Below, piece after piece: positions 1 to 7,000 of a stretch of 10,598 nt of DNA (position 1 is the first letter of the stretch; each line of letters opens with the position of its first letter). The stretch is from contig JANXNT010000286.1 of the NCBI GenBank assembly GCA_025353985.1, positions 1-10,598 on the forward strand. The letters are read 5' to 3'. The notes beneath the pieces are model-generated. The model was not told where the DNA came from. It worked only from the letters and a program-made list of their open reading frames with translations, and made no database searches. The DNA comes from Limnoglobus sp. (GTDB taxonomy: Bacteria > Planctomycetota > Planctomycetia > Gemmatales > Gemmataceae). Both the position numbers and the translations under genes were made by a program.

Positions 1-1715
1 GTGAAGTTCCAGGCGAGGCCGTAGAGTTCGGAATTGCTGTTGGAGAAATCCCACACGTCGCCCGTGTAGACGACCCGCAACCCGAACTCTCCGGGGTTCA
101 GGTTGGTGAGAAACAAGTGCTCCGAATTGTTGTACAGGCTCGCCGATTCGGCGATCTTCGTCGTGAACACGCCGTTGACCAACGACCAAACTTCGAGGTC
201 GAGGTTCGCAAGCTTGTTTTCGCTCAAAACTCCGGGGTTCGCGAAGTTGTCGACAGTCCGATCCGCGAGCCAAGTCAGCGTGACGGTCAGCGAAGAACCG
301 GTACCCGAAGCGATGCTGTCGAGCTTGTAACTGTTGGTACTGGTGATCGGGCTGACATCTTGGATCGCGGTCGATAGATCGTAACCGCGATTCATGACGG
401 AGACGGAATTCGTAGGGGTGACTCCGGTGTTGCCGCGCGTGGAAGTGGTGTTGCCGTAATACTGGTAGGCGGCCGCGAGGTTCATGCGACCGGTGCCGAC
501 GTTTTCATCGACGGCCTGCGTCGTGCGGATGACGCCGTTCGAGAGTGCCTGGTTGTTCGTCCACCCGGAGGTTTTGTCCGCCGAGTTCATTAGCACGGCT
601 TTGATCACGCGGCCATCGGTGCCGTTCGCCAGATTCAATTGTCGGGCCACATCGACCATCAGCGTCGCGCCACCCGCAACGGTTGGTGCCGCGAAACTCG
701 TTCCGGCTACGTTTCCCGAATAGAAATTGGCGTTTGTGCTCCCGGCATTACCGGTGTTTCCGCCCGTCGCACCACCGTAAAACGCGAGTGTGAGGTTTTG
801 TCCCGGCGCGGAAATGTCGACGCGGATACGACCGCCGACAATCGTGGTGCCCGTTCCGCTGATCGCTGAGACGGTGGGAATGAAGACATCTTGGCGGCCA
901 CGGCTGCTGAAACTGGATACCGTGTTGAACGGTTGGGCGTCGGTGTCCGCACCGAGTGCGCCCACGGAGATAACGTTGTAACCAGTGGCGGGGCCGCCCA
1001 CGGTGTTCGAGCCGGGGCCACTGTTTCCCGCACTGAACACGAACACTTTACCCGTATCGCGAGACAAAGCATCGAGGGTTTGCGCTTGATACGATCGGCC
1101 CGCAGAGTCGCCATTGAAGCCCCAACTGCTGTTGACGACATCGGCGGTGACGCCACCGACGCCGGTTTTCGTCGCGATCACGTACGGTTGCAAGAAGTCA
1201 GCATTGGTAAAGTTGAAGCTGCCGTTGTACGCCCCTGGCGTGAAAGCGAATGACGTCGCGAGCGACCCCGACCACAACGTCGATCCGTATGCAATCCCGC
1301 GCGTGACGGTATCGCCGCCGCCGCCAGACAGGCGGCCCGCGATCGTGTGACCCACCCACGTTGCGTGGCGATCCATGGCGGCCGTGTTACCGAGTAACGC
1401 ACCGACGTTGGTCGGCCCGTTGATGAACGTGGTCACGTGGTTGAGCGTTTCGTGTACGTTCCAGATATGCCCGCCTTCAATGTTCGCAACCCGTGCCGTC
1501 GTGCCGGTGTATCCCGCGTTATAAAACGTGTTGGCACCGACAAACGCATTGATATCGATGCCGGAAAAAGGGTTCGGTCCGGAATTCGACGTCACAAAAT
1601 GGCCCACGCCGACGTTGATGAACGGCTCGTCTGCGTGACTCGACGGACCGAAGATCGCGGAAACGACGATGAACATCGCCGCGCACACGATCCGATTCAA
1701 GCGATTACGCGGCAT
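1..1715 (-). CDS. Secreted subtilisin-like S8 family serine peptidase, C-terminus cut by window edge
   Basis: The frame is open from an ATG at 1715-1713 leftward through position 1, so about 571 residues are visible and the stop lies outside. Residues 1-28 form a signal peptide (basic MPRNRLNR, then hydrophobic CAAMFIVVSAIFG, cleavage near SSHA/DE), so the protein is exported. S8 landmarks appear in order: VANIEGG at 76-82, RHATWVGHTIAGR at 116-128 (His117 at the catalytic His), SSWG at 196-199, SAGNSG at 228-233 (oxyanion Asn231) and GTSFAAPTVAG at 338-348 (nucleophile Ser340). At the catalytic Asp position (VAxxDxG in the family) it has Glu80. After about residue 420 the sequence becomes a Thr/Ser/Asn-rich beta-type region, probably a C-terminal accessory domain. 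A weak GAGAG lies about 5 nt before the start. It probably hydrolyses extracellular or periplasmic protein. Family assignment is confident; activity is not, given the Asp-to-Glu change. Confidence 0.88.
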   Translation of the reverse strand, partial: MPRNRLNRIVCAAMFIVVSAIFGPSSHADEPFINVGVGHFVTSNSGPNPFSGIDINAFVGANTFYNAGYTGTTARVANIEGGHIWNVHETLNHVTTFINGPTNVGALLGNTAAMDRHATWVGHTIAGRLSGGGGDTVTRGIAYGSTLWSGSLATSFAFTPGAYNGSFNFTNADFLQPYVIATKTGVGGVTADVVNSSWGFNGDSAGRSYQAQTLDALSRDTGKVFVFSAGNSGPGSNTVGGPATGYNVISVGALGADTDAQPFNTVSSFSSRGRQDVFIPTVSAISGTGTTIVGGRIRVDISAPGQNLTLAFYGGATGGNTGNAGSTNANFYSGNVAGTSFAAPTVAGGATLMVDVARQLNLANGTDGRVIKAVLMNSADKTSGWTNNQALSNGVIRTTQAVDENVGTGRMNLAAAYQYYGNTTSTRGNTGVTPTNSVSVMNRGYDLSTAIQDVSPITSTNSYKLDSIASGTGSSLTVTLTWLADRTVDNFANPGVLSENKLANLDLEVWSLVNGVFTTKIAESASLYNNSEHLFLTNLNPGEFGLRVVYTGDVWDFSNSNSELYGLAWNF

Positions 1716-1769
1716 GGGTGCTCTCGGCAGAGTTTCGGGGATACTCTCAATGTTCAGATGTTAGGATCA

Positions 1770-1797
1770 AATGTAATCTATTGCCACAAAATTGCAA
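1770..1797 (-). promoter_or_regulatory. Candidate promoter for the S8 peptidase gene
   Basis: On the minus strand, TTGCAA (1797-1792) is followed after 16 nt by TACATT (1775-1770), a modest match to sigma-70 -35 and -10 boxes. It sits in the only AT-rich stretch between the Uma2 gene and the peptidase start at 1715. Predicted transcription would begin some 45-50 nt before the ATG. Neither box is a full consensus match, so this is suggestive only. Confidence 0.3.
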
Positions 1798-1803
1798 CGA
1801 CTA

Positions 1804-2436
1804 TTACGGCAGAAGCGCATCTACTGAGAGCATCGCCACCACGACGCCATCGAGCGTGAGTGGCAACGATTGCCCCGCCATGTAGTTTTGCACGTTCGTG
1901 TAGCTCTCACCAACGGGTAGCGTATGGACTTCAATCTGCCGGTCGATGAGGTTCACGATCCAGTATTCGACGATGCCCGCACGGGCATAGATTCGCGCTT
2001 TGTCGATGCGATCGCGTGTCAGTGAACTATCGGAGACTTCGATCGCTAGGCCGATTTCATCTGCTCGGGGGTGTCTTGTGAAGAATGTACGGGTATCGCC
2101 ACGAGCGACTGCAATGTCCGGCTCTGGCTGACTATCGCTGCATTCAACTGCCAACTGACATCGGAATCGCCATCCGATTGGTAAAAGTGGGAATAGGGTA
2201 CCTGTGATGTATTCCATCGTTCCGTCGTGAGGGGCATTTCGCGACATTTTGGGCACCAGGTAACCTTCGAGGAGTTCGACTTTATCGTCGTCGGTGAGTA
2301 CGCCCACTTCGATCATCTGCTGGTATTGCTTCACGGAGAAGCGGTACGGAGTGGGCGGTGCGGCCACGACGGGCAGCGCGCGGGGCGGTGGCGTCACGGA
2401 TGTCGGCGTCAGTGTTGGTGCGATGGCTGTCGTCAT
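1804..2436 (-). CDS. Uma2 family (DUF820) PD-(D/E)XK endonuclease-like protein
   Basis: This complete 210-aa protein has the usual Uma2 order: a Pro/Thr/Ala-rich N-terminal tail (1-30), YRFSVKQYQQMIEVGVL (31-47), ELLEGYLV (54-61), PEPDIAV (104-110), AIEVSDSSLTRDRIDKA (131-147) and AGIVEYWIVN (153-162). In the PD-(D/E)XK fold, Asp107, Glu133 and a nearby Lys (Lys146 is the likely one) would form the metal-binding and catalytic set, so the core looks intact. The family is known for great expansion in cyanobacteria and planctomycetes; its biological substrate is not established, so 'endonuclease' rests on fold. Length is normal. The start is supported by GGGAG (2449-2445) 8 nt before the ATG. 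It lies 77 bp downstream of sucD on the same strand with a strong hairpin between them, so it is probably transcribed separately or only by read-through. Confidence 0.88.
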   Translation of the reverse strand: MTTAIAPTLTPTSVTPPPRALPVVAAPPTPYRFSVKQYQQMIEVGVLTDDDKVELLEGYLVPKMSRNAPHDGTMEYITGTLFPLLPIGWRFRCQLAVECSDSQPEPDIAVARGDTRTFFTRHPRADEIGLAIEVSDSSLTRDRIDKARIYARAGIVEYWIVNLIDRQIEVHTLPVGESYTNVQNYMAGQSLPLTLDGVVVAMLSVDALLP

Positions 2437-2459
2437 GGCGGTTACTCCCAGAATGCGAA

Positions 2460-2485
2460 CGGCAACGGAATTCTATCCGTTGCCG
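2460..2485 (-). terminator. Perfect 10-bp hairpin after sucD, likely terminator or processing site
   Basis: CGGCAACGGA at 2460-2469 pairs exactly with TCCGTTGCCG at 2476-2485, leaving a 6-nt loop. It starts 28 nt after the sucD stop and ends 23 nt before the Uma2 start. There is no T-run on the downstream (minus-strand) side, so it may be a U-less terminator, a 3'-end stabiliser or an attenuating structure rather than a classical intrinsic terminator. The hairpin is directly visible; its role is inferred. Confidence 0.5.
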
Positions 2486-2513
2486 CGCGGGTTTCACAAT
2501 AGCGATTGGCTCG

Positions 2514-3428
2514 TTATTTCTTGGCGGCGAACGCTTGTTGCACGGCTGCGCCGAGATCGGCGGGGGTGGGTGCGGTTGCGATGCCGGCCTTTTTCAGGGC
2601 GGCGATTTTATCGGCGGCGCTGCCACTGCCGCCGCTGATGATCGCCCCGGCGTGGCCCATGCGGCGACCGGCGGGCGCGGTCTGACCCGCGATGAACGCA
2701 GCGACGGGCTTCTTCATGTGCTTCGCCACGTAGGCGGCCGCGAGTTCCTCCGCCGTGCCGCCGATTTCGCCGATCATCAGAATCGCCGACGTGCCGGGAT
2801 CGTTCTCGAACATTTCCAGCAGGTCGATCTGGTTCGTGCCGATGATCGGGTCGCCGCCGATGCCGACGCAGGTCGATTGCGAGTAACCGAGTGCGGAGAG
2901 TTGGAAGACCGCTTCGTAGGTGAGCGTGCCGGAGCGGCTGATGATGCCGACGCCGGTTTTGCCCGATTCGGTCGGCTTGTGAATGTATCCCGGCATGATG
3001 CCGATTTTGCACTGGCCCGGCGTGATGATACCGGGGCAGTTCGGCCCGATGAGGCGGGAGCCGGGCTTCGATTGCACGAATCGCTTGGCTTTCGCCATAT
3101 CGAGCACGGGAATGCCTTCGGTGATTGCGACGATGAGCCGAATCCCGGCGTCGGCGGCTTCCATAATCGCGTCGGCGGCCCCACCCGGCGGGACGAAGAT
3201 CATCGTCGCGGTCGCGCCGGTTTTCGCCACCGCTTCGGCCACGGTGTTGAACACGGGCAGTTGCTTCTTCGATTCTTTCCCCGTCCAGGTTGTACCGCCC
3301 TTTTTCGGGGTGACGCCGCCGACGAACTGACTGCCGTACAGCAGACATTGATCGGTGTGGAAGCTACCCGCAGACCCCGTGATACCCTGGCAGATCACTT
3401 TGGTAGATGCGTCGACGAGAATGCTCAT
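2514..3428 (-). CDS. sucD: Succinate-CoA ligase (ADP/GDP-forming) subunit alpha
   Basis: This 304-aa protein matches SucD along its whole length. With the beta subunit SucC it interconverts succinyl-CoA and succinate with formation of a nucleoside triphosphate in the TCA cycle, in the cytoplasm. Visible landmarks: the CoA-binding Rossmann start GITGSAGSFHT (15-25), the loop KKGG (42-45), GATATMIFVPP (71-81), AITEGIPVLDM (101-111), RLIGPNCPGIITP (125-137), SRSGTLTYE (164-172), GIGGDPIIGT (189-198) and GRRMGHAGAIISGG (254-267). In the last motif His259 is the residue phosphorylated during catalysis. Length is close to the usual 285-300 aa. sucC normally lies directly upstream, but here the upstream DNA (3429-4057) is a non-coding repeat island followed by a gene on the other strand. 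The beta subunit must therefore be elsewhere. The start has only a weak GAG-type ribosome site. Confidence 0.96.
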   Translation of the reverse strand: MSILVDASTKVICQGITGSAGSFHTDQCLLYGSQFVGGVTPKKGGTTWTGKESKKQLPVFNTVAEAVAKTGATATMIFVPPGGAADAIMEAADAGIRLIVAITEGIPVLDMAKAKRFVQSKPGSRLIGPNCPGIITPGQCKIGIMPGYIHKPTESGKTGVGIISRSGTLTYEAVFQLSALGYSQSTCVGIGGDPIIGTNQIDLLEMFENDPGTSAILMIGEIGGTAEELAAAYVAKHMKKPVAAFIAGQTAPAGRRMGHAGAIISGGSGSAADKIAALKKAGIATAPTPADLGAAVQQAFAAKK

Positions 3429-3580
3429 GGGTGGGTCTCGGTACTTTTCGGTGCAGTGGAACGCAACGGCCCGGCGAGGTACGCAGCGAGCGCGTTACTC
3501 GATTGATACAAGTGACTCCGGTGCCCGGCGAGGGAACCGCAGAAAACTTCATGTCGTGTCTCGACTGTGGAAGTCCCTTG

Positions 3581-3605
3581 CTTGCGCAGCGGGCTGGCAC
3601 GAAAA
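3581..3605 (+). repeat. 25-bp direct repeat, copy 1
   Basis: The 25 bases here (starting CTTGCGCAGC, ending GGCACGAAAA) recur exactly at 3811-3835, in the same orientation. Bases immediately outside the two copies differ, which gives sharp ends. The copies flank the 30-bp inverted repeat with similar gaps (43 and 38 nt). Confidence 0.9.
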
Positions 3606-3648
3606 GCGTGACGGAAACTCTCGGAACCAACGTGCCTGTTCAACGACA

Positions 3649-3772
3649 CTGAGCCGATTCCCCGCAAGGGGTCGGGTGCGAGACTCTCGCCTGGTTTCAC
3701 GATCCCGCACACTTACGAAGTCGCTACTGGGCAGTTGCGAATCACCCGACCCCTTGCGGGGAATCGGCTCAG
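3649..3772. repeat. Perfect 30-bp inverted repeat with 64-bp spacer
   Basis: The arms are 3649-3678 and 3743-3772, exact reverse complements with a 64-nt spacer. Transcribed from either strand, the RNA could fold into a 30-bp stem. Each arm contains a minor self-complement, CCCCGCAAGGGG (3659-3670 in the left arm), that could form a four-pair hairpin with a GCAA (GNRA-type) loop in RNA from that strand. The structure has no coding function I can see. It could be a non-autonomous mobile repeat, a bidirectional terminator between the two flanking promoters, or two oppositely oriented copies of a dispersed repeat. Confidence 0.9.
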
Positions 3773-3810
3773 AAGTACCGTGCATCGCGACCGAAAGCGC
3801 AACTTCAAAA

Positions 3811-3835
3811 CTTGCGCAGCGGGCTGGCACGAAAA
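3811..3835 (+). repeat. 25-bp direct repeat, copy 2
   Basis: Identical to 3581-3605. The 230-bp offset between the copies contains the whole inverted repeat, giving the nested order direct repeat, inverted arm, spacer, inverted arm, direct repeat. Confidence 0.9.
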
Positions 3836-3976
3836 ATCCACGTTTCGCCGCGCCGCGTAGGCTTTGCGTAGCGAAGCACGGGGTACAAGTGAAGCGCACG
3901 CGCTCCGCTTCGAAGACTTCGCGTCGCGGCTAATTCAAGTTTCCCAAGAAATATTCGCATTTTGTACGTTTTGTGT

Positions 3977-4006
3977 TTGACACGGCACTAACCTCCGTTG
4001 CATCAT
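3977..4006 (+). promoter_or_regulatory. Candidate sigma-70 promoter for the hydrolase-CHAT gene
   Basis: A perfect -35 hexamer TTGACA (3977-3982) is followed after 18 nt by CATCAT (4001-4006), a 4/6 match to the -10 box. Transcription would begin near 4013. That puts the possible TTG (3998) and ATG (4010) starts of the downstream gene before or at the transcript's 5' end, and leaves the GTG at 4058 with a leader of about 45 nt. The -35 box is clear; the -10 box is only moderate. Confidence 0.45.
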
Positions 4007-4048
4007 CACATGCTGTTGAACGCTTTCCGCGACGGACAACCCTTTCCC

Positions 4049-4052
4049 GAGG
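4049..4052 (+). promoter_or_regulatory. Ribosome binding site deciding the GTG start at 4058
   Basis: GAGG is followed after 5 nt (CAAAC) by GTG at 4058-4060. No Shine-Dalgarno-like sequence precedes the in-frame TTG at 3998 or the ATG at 4010. With the promoter candidate at 3977-4006, this favours the GTG start. Confidence 0.5.
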
Positions 4053-4057
4053 CAAAC

Positions 4058-7000
4058 GTGGCAAAGTCTAACACTCCCGCACCGCGCACGGCGTTCGATT
4101 TCTCGTCGCAGGAGATCGATCAATTCCTGAAGTCGGGCGAACATGCCGACAAACTGCGGGATTATTTCGGTGCGGAACAGTACGCGGAGTTGGTGGATTT
4201 AGCCAAAAAACCGCCCGTGCGTAGCGTGCGCGGGCAGCAGCGGCGTGTGTTGGTGCTTCCGGGGATTATGGGTTCGACGCTCGGTCGTCGGGGGTTGTTT
4301 GGCACGATCTGGATCAACCCGTTGAAGATTGCGGCGGGTGCGTTGTACGATCTCGCACTCGGGGAGGACGGCGATCATTCTTACGATGCGCTCGATGTCG
4401 TTCCGTACTTCTATTATGCGTTTCGGAAGCGGCTACAAGCGGTCGGTTTTAACGTCGATAATCACTACTACGACTGGCGTCTCGATCTCGAAGAATCGGC
4501 GAAGGTGCTGATCGATCGGATCAAAGAGGAGCCGTTCCCGAAGGTCAGCCTTGTCGGGCACAGCATGGGCGGACTCGTCGCGCGGCTCGCACTGCGCGAC
4601 GACGAAGTGCGTGCGAAAGTCGATCGGCTCGTCATGCTCGGCACGCCGAATCACGGCTCGTTCAATTCGCTGCAACTGTTCGATGGGTCGCACGATCTGG
4701 CAAATAAACTCGAGCGCATCGACTTGCGGCACGACATGGACGAACTGATGGAGAACGTCTTCAACACGTTCCCGTCGGTGTACCAATTGCTGCCGTTTCA
4801 GAGCAAATATGCGCACTCGGAGTTTTACCAAACTGGCAAATGGAACTGGCGTGGCACGCATCCGAAGCCGGTTCAAAAGTGGCTGGACCGTGCCAACGAA
4901 CTCGCGGCACTCTACCCGGAACCCGACCCCGAAACGTACTACCTGATTGCCACGAATTCGCTCGATACGAACGTCGATGCCAGCTTCACCGATACGGACA
5001 TTGCCTACAAACTCTCGCTGGCCGGCGATGGCACCGTGCCGTTCGATTCCGCACAGTTAGCGGGTATCAAAACCAAACTCGTTTCGTCGGAACATCAGAA
5101 TCTTCCCACGGATCGCGAGGTGAGCGATGCCACCATCAACGTGCTGATGAAATCGCCAGCCGACTGGGTCGACGACACGCCGACCCGTGCGCGAGGGACG
5201 CTGCGAACGCGGACGGTACGCAGTACCGAACTGGCAGCGGAGGTGCCGTTCGATGGTCGCGAAGGCGAAGAACTGACGGCCGCCGACCACCGCGAGTTGC
5301 TCGAATCGATTTTCGGCGGTTCGACTGCAAAGCCGAAGGCATCGCGCGGGCCGATCGGCACAGTTGCGTCTGGAGCGAAGAAGCTATCGGGTTTGAGCAT
5401 CGGGCAACGGCCGCGCCGTCGGCTGGAGATCACACTCGCACGCGGCAACCTCACCGAAGCCGAGGCGAAGGTGACGGTCGTCGGCTTGTTCCAGAACGTG
5501 CAAGCGGGCGGGGCGGCATTCGCGATCAACGAATTTCTTTCGGGGGCCGTCGTCGAGATGACGCAACGGCGTATGTTCGAAGCGCAGGCGGGCCAGATTT
5601 TCATTCTGCCGTGCCCCACGCGGAAGATCGGCGCGGACATGGTTCTCTTCGCCGGACTCGGGCCGTTCGATCAACTCGACGAAAAGATGCATCGCTTCGC
5701 CGCCGCGAACGTTATTCGCACGCTGGTCGGCTGTCGCATCTACGAATTTTCGACGGTGATCTTCGGTGCCAACTCGAAGTTGACGCCCGAACTCGCGCTC
5801 GAGAACCTCATTCTCGGCTTCCTCGACGGCTTGAACGATGCCGATCCCATTCATCGCTTCCGTCGGATTATCATCTGCGAACGCGACCGCGAAAAGTTCG
5901 AGGTGGTCAAACAGCATATCGTCAGTCAGGCCATCAATGGCTTCTTCGGCGAAACCGAAGTCATCCTGGACGAAGTCGAATACGGCGACGCGGGTGAGAT
6001 CAACTCGCGGGCGGCCCCTCCGAAAAACCCGACGGCCGAATCGTCGACGTATCTCTCGATTCGCACCGACGAAGAACATTCTCGCGATGCGGTGACATTC
6101 GATTTCTCCGCACTCACATCGGGCGGGAAAGCGACTGTTCTCCAGGAGCAGATCGACGTTCCGAAAGAGGATCTCGACGCGATACTGAAGAAAGTTGGCG
6201 TCGCCCCGTTCAACGTGAAGGCGTTCGGGAAGGAACTGGCAGAACTCATCGTGCCAGCGGGGATTCGCCAGTTGCTCGCGTCAACCGAGATTCGCGAACA
6301 GCACCTGACGATCGTCAACGATGCGTTTGCGACCAAAATCCCGTGGGAAACGATCCGATTCGACGACGTGATTCCCTCGCTGGCAGGCGGCATGAGTCGG
6401 CGCTACGCATCGGGTGGGCTGTCGGTGGCAAAGTGGCTCGAGCGGCGAAAAGCCGACAAGACGCTCAACGTACTTCTGATTATTAACCCGACGAGCAACC
6501 TCGAAGGGGCGGACAAAGAAGGCGAGAGAGTACTCGCAAAGTTGAACGGACTTTCCAACGTCAAAGTCGAAGTGCTCAAAGAAGACAAGGCAACGCACGA
6601 CGAGATTCTCGAACGGTTTTCGTCGGGGAAGTACGACGCGATCCACTACGCCGGACACGCCGGTTTCACGCCCGATAGTCCGCAAGATAGCGGGATCCTC
6701 GCGGCGGGTAATGTGATGGTGACGGGCGAAGACATCGGCAAACTTTCGACGCTGCCCACGCTCGTCTTCTTCAACGCCTGTCAATCGGCCCGGGTTCGCG
6801 GACGCCAGGAAGATGCCCCGACGCGGATGGCCAAGACGATCTCTTTCGCCGAGGCATTCTTAGTGAATGGCATCCCGCAACTCATCGGTACCTACTGGCC
6901 CGTAGGCGACGATGCCGCCGAGGCGTTCGCGGGCAGTTTCTACGCCGAGTTGGCCAACGGAAGTTCCGTGGGGCGTGCATTGCTCGCCGGTCGCAAAGCC

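Larger units (their letters stand above)
3429..4057. other. Gene-free intergenic region holding a repeat island and a promoter
   Basis: No convincing gene was found in these roughly 630 bases between the divergent sucD and hydrolase-CHAT genes. A frame open from 3355 to 3933 crosses the repeats, resembles no family and is antisense to the sucD start, so it is not called. The region contains a direct-repeat pair, a long inverted repeat, a smaller hairpin (GAAGCG 3891-3896 with CGCTTC 3906-3911), a TTGACA promoter candidate and the likely leader of the rightward gene. The patchwork resembles dispersed intergenic repeats of planctomycete genomes; that resemblance is from memory and unchecked. 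Confidence 0.7.

Noticed and set aside
2358..3506. Long plus-strand open frame (382 codons) opposite sucD
   Set aside because: It is fully antisense to an unmistakable sucD, is Arg/Gly/Ala/Asp-rich with no family features, and is expected from the codon bias of GC-rich genes.
3581..3835. CRISPR array
   Set aside because: There are only two direct copies 230 bp apart, with an inverted repeat between them and no cas genes.
3355..3933. Plus-strand frame (192 codons) across the repeat island
   Set aside because: It crosses both direct repeats and the inverted repeat, starts antisense to sucD, and has no recognisable domain or good ribosome site.
3429..4057. Insertion sequence or transposon
   Set aside because: No transposase fragment was found, and the inverted repeats are too close together (64-bp spacer) to enclose one.
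4840..5997. Long plus-strand frame (385 codons) inside the hydrolase-CHAT gene
   Set aside because: It is an Arg/Ser-rich alternative frame of a gene with clear domains in the main frame.
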